Program-made: the position numbers and the translations under genes
Part shown: one piece after another, positions 17,209 to 26,308 of the stretch
How positions within the stretch are numbered: the first letter of the stretch is position 1
Layout of the letters: every line of letters starts with the position of its first letter
Assembly (NCBI RefSeq): GCF_002943525.1
Contig: NZ_CP025394.1
Coordinates: 124,001-188,000 of the forward strand
Source of the DNA: Kitasatospora sp. MMS16-BH015
Lineage (GTDB): Bacteria; Actinomycetota; Actinomycetes; Streptomycetales; Streptomycetaceae
Direction: 5' to 3'
Length of the DNA stretch: 64,000 bases
The notes under the pieces: generated by a model
Seen by the model: only the letters and a program-made list of their open reading frames with translations
Databases searched by the model: none
Told to the model about the DNA's origin: nothing

Positions 17209-20181
17209 CTACCCCTTCACGGCCACACTCACGTAGTCCACCTTCATCGCATGCCCCGGCTCGGTCGCGGCCGTCAGCCGCGACCCGAAGGCATCCGGCA
17301 GCCCACCGCCCATCGCGAGGTTGAGGAGCAGGAAATGGCCCTTGTGCAATGCCTGGTCCCAGACCGCCGGATCGATCCCGGCCGCGCCGACGTGGTGGTA
17401 CTCACGCCCGTCCAGGTACCACCGCACCTGCTCCGGGCTGCGCGAGCGGTCCACCTCCACGGCGTACGTGTGGAAGCCGGCACCGCACGCGCCGCACGGC
17501 ACCTCGCCCGACCCGAGCCCCTTCGGCTCCTGGCACGGGCCGCCCGTGGCACTGCCGCAGTGCAGCGTCCCGAACACCGAGCCCTTCCCGCCGACCGCCT
17601 CCATCGCGTCGATCTCCCCGATGCCCGGCCAGCCCGAGTACCCCTGCCGCAGGCCGCCGCCCAGCGTCCAGAAGGCCGGCCAGTACCCACCGGCCTTGGC
17701 TCCGCTCACCTCGGGCAGCGCGATCGAGGCCTCGATCCGCAGCACCCCGCCCGCCGGTGCGGCGAAGTCGGCCCGACGGCTCTCGATCCGCCCCGAGCTC
17801 CACTTCCCGTCCGCCAGCGTGGGCACCAGCTCCAGCACCCCACGACCGTCCAGCCGCACGTTCTCCGGCGAATCCGTCATCGTCTCGACCTCTCCGGTCC
17901 CCCACTGGGCGGCCGGGCAGCCCGGGTAGCAAGTGCCGAGGTCGTACTGCCAGTTGACGCTGGACGGCCGGCTGCCCGCCGGCCCGTCGAAGTCGTCCCG
18001 CAGCAGCGTGGTCCATCCGCCACCCAGCAGGCCGGCCGTGCCCAGCAGCCGCTCGAGCCGGGGCGTGAGCACCACCACGGCCGTATTGGTCAGGTGAGCG
18101 TCGTCCCGGTAGAGCAGGATGCGCTCCAGCACCGAGGGGCAGCTGCGCCCGGAGCCCGGGCAGAGCACGGAGTTGACCTCCACCGCCGTCACCCCGGGCT
18201 CGCGCCCGGCGGCGGCCGACTCGGCGAGCGGGTCCGGCCACTGCGCGGCGCTGCGCGAGAAGTCGCAGGCGCCCAGGTCCTCGGCGTGGCCCGACACGCA
18301 GGCGGGCACGTCCAGGCCGGGGATCGGCGTGTCCTTGAGGTAGACGATCGGCGCGCCGATCTTCCGTAGCGGAGTGAGCGTCTTCTGCCAGGCCTGCTCC
18401 AGCACCGCGCGGTCGTCGGTGTACCGGTTCAGCGAGGCGATCACGATCAGTCTGGGTTTGGCCTCCCCGGCGAGCCGGGCCAGGCTGTCCGCCCGCCAGG
18501 TGTCGCACTCGTGGTAGGTACGTCCCAACTGTGGGTTGGTGACGGTCAGTTCGGCCAACGGGCAGCCCTGCTTGACCAACTCCTCCACCCCCCAGTGCCG
18601 GGCCGCGGCGATCGCCAGCACGGCCGAGTACCACTGCCCGGCGTGCGAATCTCCGAGCAGGACGATCCGGTCCGATCCACCGCCGGGGCCGGTGAGGCAG
18701 GCCGGGCTGGTCACCGCCGTGGGCGCCACCTCGCAGACCCCGTCCGGCGGGAAGTCCTGCCGGGCCTGCACCGGACCGGGCACCACCGGCCCGCTCGCGA
18801 GGCCCGCCCCGCTCCCGCTGCCACCGGCAGCACCGGCCCGCACCAGCAGCGAGGTGCCGTCGGGCGAGCCGGGCGGCAGCCCGGCCAGGTCGACCGGCGC
18901 AGCGGGCCCGAGCAGCCGCAACGTACCGGTGCCGACCACCAGCGCGAGCACCAGCGGCACCACCACCGCACCGAGCCCCAAGGAGAGCCCACGGCGCGGG
19001 AGTTCGGCCACCACGGGGTTGCTGCGCAGTGGCCGCTCGACCCACCGCATGGCGGCGTACGCGGGCAGCGCGGCGGCGGCCGTCAGGGCCGCCTTCGCCG
19101 GCCAGCCCAGGGTGCCCAGCCGGGCCTCCGCGAAGACCAGCACCGGCCAGTGCCAGAGGTACAGGTTGTAGGAGAGCCGTCCGATCGCCCGGGCCGGCCG
19201 CAGTCCGAGCAACCGCTCGGCGCCGTAGGAGACTTCACCGTCACCGCGCAGCCCCGGGGTCCCCGCCAGGATCACCGCGGCGGTGCCGAGGGTCGGCACC
19301 AGCGCGGCCCAGCCGGGGTAGGGAGTGCGCGCGTCGTAGCTGAGGACCGACCAGCCGATCGCGGCCAGCCCGAGCCAGCCGCAGAGCGCCCGCAGGGGCC
19401 GGGGCCCGGGCAGCCGGTGCCAGGGCAGCACGGCCAGCAGTGCCCCGACGGCGAACTGCCAGGCCCGCGAGGGCGTGCCGAGGTAGGCGAGCGAGACCGA
19501 CCCCCGCGTCCACCCCAGCGCCAGCGCGAAGGACACCAGGGTGAGCGCCCCGGTCACCAGCACCAGGACCAGCCGCAGCGCCCGCCCACGCCCGGGGCCG
19601 GCCACCGTACCCCCCGCCCGGCGCCGCACGGCCCGGACGACCAGCCAACCGAGCAGCGCCACCAACGGGCCCCACACCAGGTAGAACTGTTCCTCCACGG
19701 CCAGCGACCAGAAGTGCAGCAGCGGGCTGGGGTCACGTCCGGCCGCCAGGTAGTCCGTCTGCTCCGCGACGAACCGCCAGTTGGCCACGGACAGGGCGGC
19801 GGCGAGCACGTCGTACTCGGTGTCGGTGCGGTGCAGCGGAGCGGTGAACCAGACTCCGGCGAGCGCCGCGACGGCCAGCACCAGTCCGGCCGAGGGCAGC
19901 AGTCGGCGGGCCCGCCGGGAGAAGAACTCGGCGAGCCGCACCCGCCCGGTGGTGACGGCCTCGCGCAGCAGCTGGCCGGTGATCAGGTAGCCGGAGACGA
20001 CGAAGAAGACGTCCACGCCCACGAATCCCCCGGCGAGGCCGGGTACGGCGGCATGGAAGGCGAGCACTCCGAGCAGCGCGACGGCGCGCAGCCCCTCGAT
20101 GTCGGGCCGGTGCCCGCCGCGCGAGCGCGGCGGCCGCGCGGGCGGCGGGGATATGACGACGGGTCGGGTCAGTACGGCCAT
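17209..20181 (-). CDS. Three-domain fusion: AT3 acyltransferase - SGNH hydrolase - GH16-like glycoside hydrolase
   Basis: This 990-residue membrane protein has three parts. Residues ~25-425 form an OafA/YrhL-type acyltransferase-3 membrane domain: FHAAVPGLAGGFVG from 42, SRRARRLLP at 88, FWSLAVEEQFYLVW at 157, ten or more hydrophobic helices. Residues ~500-715 form an extracytoplasmic SGNH esterase/acyltransferase domain: GDSHAG 510-515 and the DDAHLT Asp/His block near 693-698. Residues ~725-990 form a GH16 beta-jellyroll with catalytic ExDxxE as GEIDAMEAVG (Glu856, Asp858, Glu861). The AT3-SGNH pairing is known for O-acetylation of glycans; a C-terminal GH16 is unusual. The start lies 3 bp after the GT2 stop, so the two genes are one operon. 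Inferred role: acylating and trimming or remodelling the polymer made by the GT2. Confidence 0.9.
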   Translation of the reverse strand: MAVLTRPVVISPPPARPPRSRGGHRPDIEGLRAVALLGVLAFHAAVPGLAGGFVGVDVFFVVSGYLITGQLLREAVTTGRVRLAEFFSRRARRLLPSAGLVLAVAALAGVWFTAPLHRTDTEYDVLAAALSVANWRFVAEQTDYLAAGRDPSPLLHFWSLAVEEQFYLVWGPLVALLGWLVVRAVRRRAGGTVAGPGRGRALRLVLVLVTGALTLVSFALALGWTRGSVSLAYLGTPSRAWQFAVGALLAVLPWHRLPGPRPLRALCGWLGLAAIGWSVLSYDARTPYPGWAALVPTLGTAAVILAGTPGLRGDGEVSYGAERLLGLRPARAIGRLSYNLYLWHWPVLVFAEARLGTLGWPAKAALTAAAALPAYAAMRWVERPLRSNPVVAELPRRGLSLGLGAVVVPLVLALVVGTGTLRLLGPAAPVDLAGLPPGSPDGTSLLVRAGAAGGSGSGAGLASGPVVPGPVQARQDFPPDGVCEVAPTAVTSPACLTGPGGGSDRIVLLGDSHAGQWYSAVLAIAAARHWGVEELVKQGCPLAELTVTNPQLGRTYHECDTWRADSLARLAGEAKPRLIVIASLNRYTDDRAVLEQAWQKTLTPLRKIGAPIVYLKDTPIPGLDVPACVSGHAEDLGACDFSRSAAQWPDPLAESAAAGREPGVTAVEVNSVLCPGSGRSCPSVLERILLYRDDAHLTNTAVVVLTPRLERLLGTAGLLGGGWTTLLRDDFDGPAGSRPSSVNWQYDLGTCYPGCPAAQWGTGEVETMTDSPENVRLDGRGVLELVPTLADGKWSSGRIESRRADFAAPAGGVLRIEASIALPEVSGAKAGGYWPAFWTLGGGLRQGYSGWPGIGEIDAMEAVGGKGSVFGTLHCGSATGGPCQEPKGLGSGEVPCGACGAGFHTYAVEVDRSRSPEQVRWYLDGREYHHVGAAGIDPAVWDQALHKGHFLLLNLAMGGGLPDAFGSRLTAATEPGHAMKVDYVSVAVKG

Positions 20182-20184
20182 GGT

Positions 20185-21843
20185 TCAGCCCAGCCAAGGG
20201 AGCATCGGGCGCACCCAGCCGGAGGCCAGCAGCGCGGTGAGAGCGAGGACGGCGGTGATGGCGAGCCCTTCGGGCCAGCGCCGGGGGGCCATCGCGGTGC
20301 CGCGCACCGGGGCCCGTCCGGGTCGCTGCCGCAGCTCGGCGATCAGGTCGCGGATCAGCGGGAGGCCGAGCTGCACCTGCACCATCAGGTAGAGCACCAG
20401 GCCCCAGTTCGGGGCCAGACCACGGGAGTGGACGTCGTACGCGAGGCCGGCGCCGGCTGCGCCGAGTGAGACGAGCAGCCAGCCCAGCGCGATCAGCACC
20501 ACCTTCCGGGCCAGCCCGCCGGGCTTGGCCCGGCCGGCCCCGGTCGGCACCCAGGCGGCGCTGTGGCCGCGCAGCGTGTGCAGGAAGGCGGCGGCCGCCG
20601 CGATGCTCATCAGCACGTTGGCGCGGATCACCTCGACCCGCCAGCGGGTCCGGCTGATCCTGGGCAGCAGCACGTGCCAGAGCCAGAGCGGGGCGAGCAG
20701 CGGCAGCACGTGCCAGGGCCGGATCTGCTCCGGGTAGCAGTACATCATCACCAGCGGCGGCAGCGGCGCCGCGAAGATGTTGACGGCCATGGTCAGGTAG
20801 CCGACCACGCCCTCGTAGAAGCAGAGCCGCATCCGCCAGGGCGCGCCCATCCGCTTGAGGTCACGGCTGCCGATCAGGTGCAGGTTGCCCATCGCCCAGC
20901 GGTACTGCTGGTTGACGAAGGAGGCGAGGCTGTCCGGCGAGGTGCCCTTGGCGACCAGCACCGGGACGTACAGCGTGCGGTAGCCGCGCTCGTACAGGGC
21001 GAGGCCGGTGTACATGTCCTCGCTGTGGTCGAGCCGGGCGAAGCCGCCGGCCTCGTCCACCGCGCTGCGCCGGTAGACGGCGTTGCTGCCGCAGCAGATG
21101 GCGGCGTCGCTGGCGTCCCGGGAGGGCTGGATCCACCGGAAGAACCACTCCTGGGCGGAGCCGGCGGCCCGCTCTATCCAGCCCATGGTCTCGTCGGTGT
21201 CGAAGCACTGCGGGCTCTGCACGATGCCGATCCGCCCGTCCGCGAAGTACGGCACCAGGTGGCGCAGGAAGTCGGGCCGGGGCGCGAAGTCGGCGTCCAG
21301 GATGGCCACGTACTCGGCGCCGCTCAGGGTGAGCGCGTGGTTGAGGTTGCCGGCCTTCTTGAGGTGCCCCCGGTCGGGCCGCACCACGTACCGGAAGCCG
21401 TGCCCGTCGGCCAGCGCCGCCACCTCGGGCCGGTCGGCGTCGTCGAGCACCCAGACGGTGAGCTCGCCGGGCCACTCGACGGCGGCGGCGTACCGGTAGG
21501 CGTTGGCCAGGATGTTGAGCGGCTCACCGCAGGTCGGCAGGTAGAGGTCGACGCTCGGCGCCTCGGCGGGCTGCCAGGCGTTGACCAGGACCTCGTGCGA
21601 CTGCCGGGTGAGGCGTCGGGTGCGCAGGCTGTTCAGCGAGGAGAGCGCCAGCGCCACCAGGTTGAGCGCAAGGACGGCCAGGAAGGCCCAGAGCGCGGGT
21701 GTGCGCAGCGCGAAGGTGAGCATGGTCGCCGCGGTGAACGAGAAGGCGAGCGAGGTGCAGACGAGGACCCAGCGTCGTTGGGGTCCGAAGTACCAGTAGA
21801 GCTCCCGGTCGTCGGGTGGTGCAGGCAGGTGATCAGCAGTCAT
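20185..21843 (-). CDS. Processive family 2 glycosyltransferase (cellulose-synthase-like)
   Basis: This 552-residue protein has two N-terminal helices (about 25-70), a cytoplasmic GT-A domain and four or more C-terminal helices. Signature residues are VWVLDDADRPE (130-140), the metal-binding DAD at 183-185 (AILDADFAP), SED at 274-276 (catalytic-base region) and QQYRW at 312-316. Together these are the D, DxD, D, Q(Q/R)xRW pattern of membrane-embedded processive beta-glycan synthases such as BcsA. No C-terminal PilZ domain is present. ATG 21843 has a G-rich site about 8 nt upstream. It is the first gene of a two-gene operon with the acyltransferase-SGNH-GH16 fusion, preceded by DasR-like operators. 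The polymer is unknown; the GH16 partner hints at a beta-1,3-containing glucan (inference). Confidence 0.9.
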   Translation of the reverse strand: MTADHLPAPPDDRELYWYFGPQRRWVLVCTSLAFSFTAATMLTFALRTPALWAFLAVLALNLVALALSSLNSLRTRRLTRQSHEVLVNAWQPAEAPSVDLYLPTCGEPLNILANAYRYAAAVEWPGELTVWVLDDADRPEVAALADGHGFRYVVRPDRGHLKKAGNLNHALTLSGAEYVAILDADFAPRPDFLRHLVPYFADGRIGIVQSPQCFDTDETMGWIERAAGSAQEWFFRWIQPSRDASDAAICCGSNAVYRRSAVDEAGGFARLDHSEDMYTGLALYERGYRTLYVPVLVAKGTSPDSLASFVNQQYRWAMGNLHLIGSRDLKRMGAPWRMRLCFYEGVVGYLTMAVNIFAAPLPPLVMMYCYPEQIRPWHVLPLLAPLWLWHVLLPRISRTRWRVEVIRANVLMSIAAAAAFLHTLRGHSAAWVPTGAGRAKPGGLARKVVLIALGWLLVSLGAAGAGLAYDVHSRGLAPNWGLVLYLMVQVQLGLPLIRDLIAELRQRPGRAPVRGTAMAPRRWPEGLAITAVLALTALLASGWVRPMLPWLG

Positions 21844-21894
21844 GGTTGGCCCCCACAGCCGTGTTTCGACAGCTTCCGTGGCCACCGTACCGCA

Positions 21895-21941
21895 AGTGGT
21901 ATAGACCAATCACCAGCGCCCGCCATGTGGTCTGTACCACT
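21895..21941. promoter_or_regulatory. Pair of DasR-like (GntR/HutC) operators upstream of the polysaccharide operon
   Basis: Two near-palindromes lie 52-98 bp upstream of the GT2 start. Site 1 is AGTGGTATAGACCAAT (21895-21910); its core TGGTATAGACCA differs from the known DasR core TGGTCTAGACCA at one position and contains a perfect HutC-type GT-N-TA-N-AC. Site 2 is TGTGGTCTGTACCACT (21926-21941), differing at two core positions. The centres are 31 bp apart, about three helical turns, so both face the same side. DasR is the GlcNAc-metabolism regulator of streptomycetes. Assignment to DasR rather than another GntR protein is inference. The rest of 21844-22103 shows nothing further I can support. 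Confidence 0.55.
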
Positions 21942-22103
21942 CGCGCCAGTCTGCCGAGCTTTCGCGACCGCGGGGTTGCCCGAAGATCACCGGAGATGAA
22001 CAGTGATCCAACTACGCGTCGGTAACCCCGGGTTCACCACGACTTCAGCCATGTCCCTGCCGACCGTCCCTCCCCGTCGACGATGCCCCCGCCGTCGGCC
22101 CCC

Positions 22104-22940
22104 TCACCGCTGGGTCAGCCGCACCCCCGCCTCGCGCCCCAGCGTCAGCCCGAAGCCCCACCGGTCCGCCACCCGCCGCACCCGCTCCAGTTCGAAGGAC
22201 CCGTGCCGCTCGACCACCAGGCAGGGCCGGCCCGCCGCGTCCAGGCCCTCGACCCGGTCGAAGGCCAGCACCGTGGTGGACATCGGGTCGTGCAGGGGGT
22301 AGTTGCGGCGGGCCGCCTCCTCGTCCGGGTGCTCCAGCAGCTCGCCCAGCTCCTCGGGCCCGAACTCCGCCCGCAGCGTGGCGGCCTGCCAGTGCGCGGG
22401 CTCCTCGGCGGCGCCGGTGTGGTGCCGCGAGCGGTTGGCCGAGGTCACCAGCAGCAGCTCCCCGGAGACCCGCGCCAGGCTCTGCGCCAGGAACTCGTTG
22501 GAGGGGCAGGAGTACCCCGGCGCGATCACCTGCACCGTGCCCCCGCAGCTCAGGTGGCCGGGCACCAGCTCGGCGGCCGGCCCCCGGAAGCCGAACGGCC
22601 CCAGGGTGTAGAGCGCGTCGATCAGGGCCGTCACCTCGCGGTGGCCCACCCCGAGCGGCAGCCGCGCCCAGTCGAAGATCAGCGGGATCCGGGCCGGGGT
22701 GGTGGTGACACTGCCGGTCTGGCCGGCCGGGCGTCCCTTCAGCAGGTTCACCCGCCTCACGGTCTGCTCGTCCGGACGGGCCGTCAGGGCGTAGAAGTTC
22801 CCGAACCCGTAGCCCACCACTGCCCCGGCGGCCACCGCTTCGGCGGCCCGGCGGACATCCTCCCGCTGCCCGAGGAAGGCACGCCCGCCCTCGAGCGGGA
22901 GCGCCCCGCCCCCCTCACCGACACACCCGTTCGCGATCAT
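22104..22940 (-). CDS. Divergent YrdC/Sua5-domain protein (threonylcarbamoyl-AMP synthase-like)
   Basis: This 278-residue protein contains the YrdC fold elements VVGYGFGNFYALTARPDEQT (41-60), LLKGRP (66-71, the Lys/Arg that contacts ATP and bicarbonate) and TSANRS (166-171), equivalent to the S-A-N-x-S motif. Classic TsaC/Sua5 makes threonylcarbamoyl-AMP for tRNA t6A. This copy is divergent, with a long C terminus lacking the Sua5 domain pattern, and is probably an accessory paralogue. ATG 22940 has an excellent GGAGG site 7 nt upstream, better than the upstream in-frame ATG at 22985. A terminator separates it from the preceding oxidase gene. Confidence 0.75.
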   Translation of the reverse strand: MIANGCVGEGGGALPLEGGRAFLGQREDVRRAAEAVAAGAVVGYGFGNFYALTARPDEQTVRRVNLLKGRPAGQTGSVTTTPARIPLIFDWARLPLGVGHREVTALIDALYTLGPFGFRGPAAELVPGHLSCGGTVQVIAPGYSCPSNEFLAQSLARVSGELLLVTSANRSRHHTGAAEEPAHWQAATLRAEFGPEELGELLEHPDEEAARRNYPLHDPMSTTVLAFDRVEGLDAAGRPCLVVERHGSFELERVRRVADRWGFGLTLGREAGVRLTQR

Positions 22941-22990
22941 CCGGACCTCCGTACGCAGAGCACACCCCGTCAACGCGCCGGACATCGAAA

Positions 22991-23027
22991 GGACACCCTC
23001 CCCGGCGGCCGTCCGGGGAGGGTGTCC
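22991..23027 (-). terminator. Hairpin terminator after the L-amino-acid oxidase-like gene
   Basis: A perfect 15 bp inverted repeat (22991-23005 and 23013-23027) with a 7-nt loop begins 30 bp past the oxidase stop. It separates that gene from the YrdC-like gene. Confidence 0.85.
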
Positions 23028-23056
23028 ACGGGTTCCGAGCAGGGCCTCCGCCGGCC

Positions 23057-24910
23057 TCAGCGCGGGTGCACCTCCAGGAAGGCCCGCACCGCCGACTCCA
23101 GCGCCCCCTCGATCCAGGCCGGCTTCAGGCTGGTGTGCTCACCGGCGAAGTGCACCCGCCCCTCCACCGTCCGCGCCGCCGGGTGCAGCTCGTGCAGCTG
23201 CCCGGGGGTGAACATCACGGCCTCGCCCAGCGCGTACCGGGCCCGCGCCCAGGACTGGGTGGCCCCGACCCCCGTGTACTCGGCCCGCACCCGGGGCCCG
23301 TACAGCCGCTCCAGGTCGGCCAGCGCGAAGGCGTACCGCTCGCCCGGCGTCAGCGAGTCCCACCGCATCGCGTCGTCCGACCAGGTGTACGAGGCCAGCA
23401 CCACCCCACCGGGCGAGCCGTCCGGCGCGTGCGAGGGGAAGTAGGTGAACCGGCTCGGGCTGTCCGCGACGCAGCCGCCGCCGGTGAAGCCGTTCGGCCC
23501 CTGCTCCCAGAACCGGGTCTTGAACTCCAGCAGCACCTTCGTCGCCGAGTCGTAGTGCAGCTCGGTGACGGCCCGCCGCTTCTGGTACGACATCAGCGGT
23601 TCGATCCGGCAGAACCGCAGCGCGCTGAACGGGATGGTGACGATCGCGTACTCGCCCTCGAACACCTCCACCGGCCGGGTGGGCGCGCCGTCGCAGGACT
23701 CCTCGTCCCCGGTCTCGGCGGTGGTCTCGATCCGCACCCCGCCGGCCGTCTGGGTCAGCTTGGTCATCCGCCGGCCCATCCGCAGCTCGCCCTTGAGGTC
23801 CTGGGCGAGCTTGGAGGTCAGCGCGTCGGTGCCCTCGGTCAGCTCCCAGTAGCGGTTGGTGGGGGTGATCACCGCGTGGTCGATCAGGGTCGGCACCAGC
23901 GAGTAGTGCAGCCGGGAGGTCATGTTCTCCAGCGTCCCGGCCGCCTGGATCCGGGCCTGGTCCCAGCCCTGGTCCTCGACCAGGTACCGGTGCGTGGAGT
24001 ACCCGTCGTACTTCTGGAAGATCTTCGACCAGGCCGAGAGCTGGTCGCCGATCGGCCCGGCCGGCACGGTGAACTGCGCGAAGGCCTGGCTCACCGCCTC
24101 ACCCGTGGTGGTGGCGAGGTCGCTGCCGAAGCTGCTGTTCACCCCGCGCGGGCTCTGCGCGTAGGCCGCCCGGGTGAGCTGACTGCCGTTCACCGAGATC
24201 TTGGTCCGGAAGTTGGCGATCGGCGGGTTGAACGGGCCCCGCACCGCGCCGTTGCTCCAGGTCTCGCCGGTGAAGGAGGTGTACGTCACCGGTGGCACCT
24301 GGCCGGCCGGCTCGGCCCCCGGCGCCACGTCGGCGTTGTAGAAGAGTCGCCGGGCGAGCCCCAGTTGGTCGGTCAGCGCCAGCACCATCGGGTGGAAGTC
24401 GGGCAGCCGCATCGCGCCCGCCTCCGCGTGCAGCCGCGGGTCGGTGAAGACCCCCCGGAAGGTCTTGACCCGGCCGCCGACGCGGTTGCCGTTGGCCTCG
24501 ATCACCACCACCTCGTGCCCGGCCTTCTTGAGCAGCCGGGCCGCCGCCAGGCCGGCCACCCCGGCCCCGACCACCAGCACCTTCTTCCGCCGGGCCCGGG
24601 GCGGCAGCTTGCCGTCGATCAGGACGCGCAGGTACTCCAGCTTGAGGTCGGTCTGCTCGTCCTCCCCCACCAGCAGCATCTTCCGCGCCAGGTCGCGCCC
24701 CTGCGCCTCGTCCGCCCCGCCGCTCCCGTCCACCGGGGCCGCCGCGTACGCGGACCCCCCGGCCGACCCCACGGCGGCACCCGCCGCCGTACCCACCACC
24801 GCCACGCCCGCCGCAGCCGCCGCAGCGGACCCGAGCAGCGCCCGGCGGCCGATGACCCGCGCGGCGGCACCGGCCTCCGGTCCGGCCTGCTGACTGTCAG
24901 ACAGATCCAC
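23057..24910 (-). CDS. Tat-exported L-amino-acid oxidase-like flavoenzyme
   Basis: This 617-residue protein has a twin-arginine signal ([16 protein letters not shown], 20-35). It then has [18 protein letters not shown] (110-127) for FAD and the EAGAMRLP loop (163-170) typical of L-amino-acid oxidases, as opposed to general monoamine oxidases. The C-terminal FAD motif [22 protein letters not shown] is present. Streptomyces L-glutamate oxidase belongs to this group, so deamination of an extracellular L-amino acid to a keto acid, ammonia and peroxide is likely. GTG 24910 is chosen because GGGGAGA precedes it; an upstream in-frame GTG at 24943 lacks a ribosome site. It is the second exported flavin amine oxidase in the window, but the two sequences are not close copies. 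Confidence 0.88.
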   Translation of the reverse strand: MDLSDSQQAGPEAGAAARVIGRRALLGSAAAAAAGVAVVGTAAGAAVGSAGGSAYAAAPVDGSGGADEAQGRDLARKMLLVGEDEQTDLKLEYLRVLIDGKLPPRARRKKVLVVGAGVAGLAAARLLKKAGHEVVVIEANGNRVGGRVKTFRGVFTDPRLHAEAGAMRLPDFHPMVLALTDQLGLARRLFYNADVAPGAEPAGQVPPVTYTSFTGETWSNGAVRGPFNPPIANFRTKISVNGSQLTRAAYAQSPRGVNSSFGSDLATTTGEAVSQAFAQFTVPAGPIGDQLSAWSKIFQKYDGYSTHRYLVEDQGWDQARIQAAGTLENMTSRLHYSLVPTLIDHAVITPTNRYWELTEGTDALTSKLAQDLKGELRMGRRMTKLTQTAGGVRIETTAETGDEESCDGAPTRPVEVFEGEYAIVTIPFSALRFCRIEPLMSYQKRRAVTELHYDSATKVLLEFKTRFWEQGPNGFTGGGCVADSPSRFTYFPSHAPDGSPGGVVLASYTWSDDAMRWDSLTPGERYAFALADLERLYGPRVRAEYTGVGATQSWARARYALGEAVMFTPGQLHELHPAARTVEGRVHFAGEHTSLKPAWIEGALESAVRAFLEVHPR

Positions 24911-25090
24911 AATTTCTCCCCGGGATGTGTGACCAGACAACACGCCAGCAAATCGAGCCGCCGCCGATCCGTCAGCCTTCTGCCAATCGCTTCACTCGGA
25001 CGAGTGAACAGACCGGCGCACCGATGCATCGAATGCGCACGGCCGTGGCGTTACCCGGCAGCCGCACCACCGCTCGCTACTGTGCTGGTC

Positions 25091-25864
25091 ATGCCCACCT
25101 CCACCGCCCACGAGGCCCGGCTCCGCCGCCTCGCCGAGACCCTCGCCGACCGCCACCGCACCCCGATCGAGCTGCTGCCCGCCCCCGACCACCGGCGTTG
25201 GACGCTCCGCTGGTACGACGGTCCGACCATCGCCACCATCCGCACGGCGCTCGACGCGGCGGGCCCGGCCGGGGCCGAGGCCGCCGCCCGGCGCGACCTC
25301 TCCACCCGGGCGCTCGCACTGGCCGCGATCCGCGAGACCCGGGCCGGCGCGATGCGCCGCTGGGTCGGCAGTTGGGGCCAGCGCTACCACCTGGAGCAGC
25401 TGCTGCACGACCAGCCGCACCCCGAGCGCACCGCACACGCCCGCGAGGCCGCGATGCTGGAGCGCCTCTTGCGCACCGCCACCACCGGTGCCGGGCGGTG
25501 GGCCGTGCCGGACGAGAGCCGCGCCTTCGAGCTGGTCGCCCGCGACGGCATCGCCTGGCTGCTGCCCCAGCCGCTCCCCCAGCACCGGCTCGCCGCCCCC
25601 GGGGTGACCGACGGACTCGCCCTCGACCCGCTCGAGTTCCTCACCGCGCGCTACGCCACCGGGGTGCACCGCACCGCCTGGGAGACGGCCCTGACCACCA
25701 TGCCGCTGCGTTCCGCCGTGGCCGCCGTCCAGGCCGATCCGGCCGCCACCCCCGAAGCCGCCGAGGCGGCACTGGCCCTGCTCCCCGCCCTGGAGGCCCA
25801 GCTCACCGGCGAGTTGGCCGCCGCCCGGTCCACCCTCACCAGGGCTGCCGCCCAGCCGCGCTGA
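25091..25864 (+). CDS. Hypothetical helical protein
   Basis: This 257-residue protein reads as mostly alpha-helical, with no signal or membrane segment. It includes conserved-looking Trp/Arg segments (RRWTLRWYDGPTIATIRTAL, then MRRWVGSWGQRYHLEQLL). A TACTGT hexamer ends 7 nt before ATG 25091, so it may be leaderless. Codon bias is fully typical. I do not recognise the family; similar-looking proteins occur as uncharacterised streptomycete genes. It diverges from the oxidase gene. Confidence 0.65.
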   Translation: MPTSTAHEARLRRLAETLADRHRTPIELLPAPDHRRWTLRWYDGPTIATIRTALDAAGPAGAEAAARRDLSTRALALAAIRETRAGAMRRWVGSWGQRYHLEQLLHDQPHPERTAHAREAAMLERLLRTATTGAGRWAVPDESRAFELVARDGIAWLLPQPLPQHRLAAPGVTDGLALDPLEFLTARYATGVHRTAWETALTTMPLRSAVAAVQADPAATPEAAEAALALLPALEAQLTGELAAARSTLTRAAAQPR

Positions 25865-25947
25865 CACTCTCCGCAAGGCGTCCTTGACGGCGCCGCCGGG
25901 CAGCCCTGAGATGGGGGATACCGTCGGAGCAGAGGGGGCTGAGCCGG

Positions 25948-26262
25948 GTGGAGTGCGACGAGGCACGGTGGCTGACGTTACGTCAGGTCAGTACGCTCTG
26001 GCCCGGGGTGAGCTCCGTCCACGAGACCGCCCGGGCCCTCGGAGTCCGCTACCACCAGGACGACCCGGCCCGCCCCATCCGGTACCACGCCGAGGACGTC
26101 CGCCGCCTGGCCCCCACCCTCGCCGCCACCCCGCCCCCGCCCGGGCACCGCCGCACCCTGGCCACCCTGCTGGCCCTGCTGCTCCTCCTCACCACCCTGC
26201 TCGCCCTCGCCCTCTGGGCCTACCGCGAGTGCCGCTCCCCCGAGCCCGGCTTCTGGCACTGA
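25948..26262 (+). CDS. Small protein with HTH-like N terminus and one C-terminal membrane helix
   Basis: This 104-residue protein starts at GTG 25948. Its N-terminal half, WLTLRQVSTLWPGVSSVHETARALG, looks like a short excisionase/MerR-like helical domain, followed by a YHAEDVRRLAP segment. Residues ~70-90 are a single Leu-rich membrane helix (TLLALLLLLTTLLALALWAY). The arrangement suggests a small membrane-anchored regulator or adaptor, but this is only a structural impression. The spacing to the convergent phosphatase gene is 35 bp. Confidence 0.55.
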   Translation: MECDEARWLTLRQVSTLWPGVSSVHETARALGVRYHQDDPARPIRYHAEDVRRLAPTLAATPPPPGHRRTLATLLALLLLLTTLLALALWAYRECRSPEPGFWH

Positions 26263-26269
26263 CCGCCCC

Positions 26270-26308
26270 TCGTCGTGAGCCATGCCGCCGTCGTGAGTCA
26301 TGCCGCGC
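26270..26308. repeat. Short tandem duplication at the 3' end of the SpoIIE-type gene
   Basis: Two adjacent ~18 bp units, GTCGTGAGCCATGCCGCC and GTCGTGAGTCATGCCGCG, sit across and just beyond the phosphatase stop codon. This duplicates the last codons plus stop region, probably by slippage. Confidence 0.6.

Noticed and set aside
22104..24910. YrdC-like and L-amino-acid oxidase-like genes as one operon
   Set aside because: A perfect 15 bp terminator hairpin (22991-23027) separates them and the YrdC-like gene has its own strong ribosome site.
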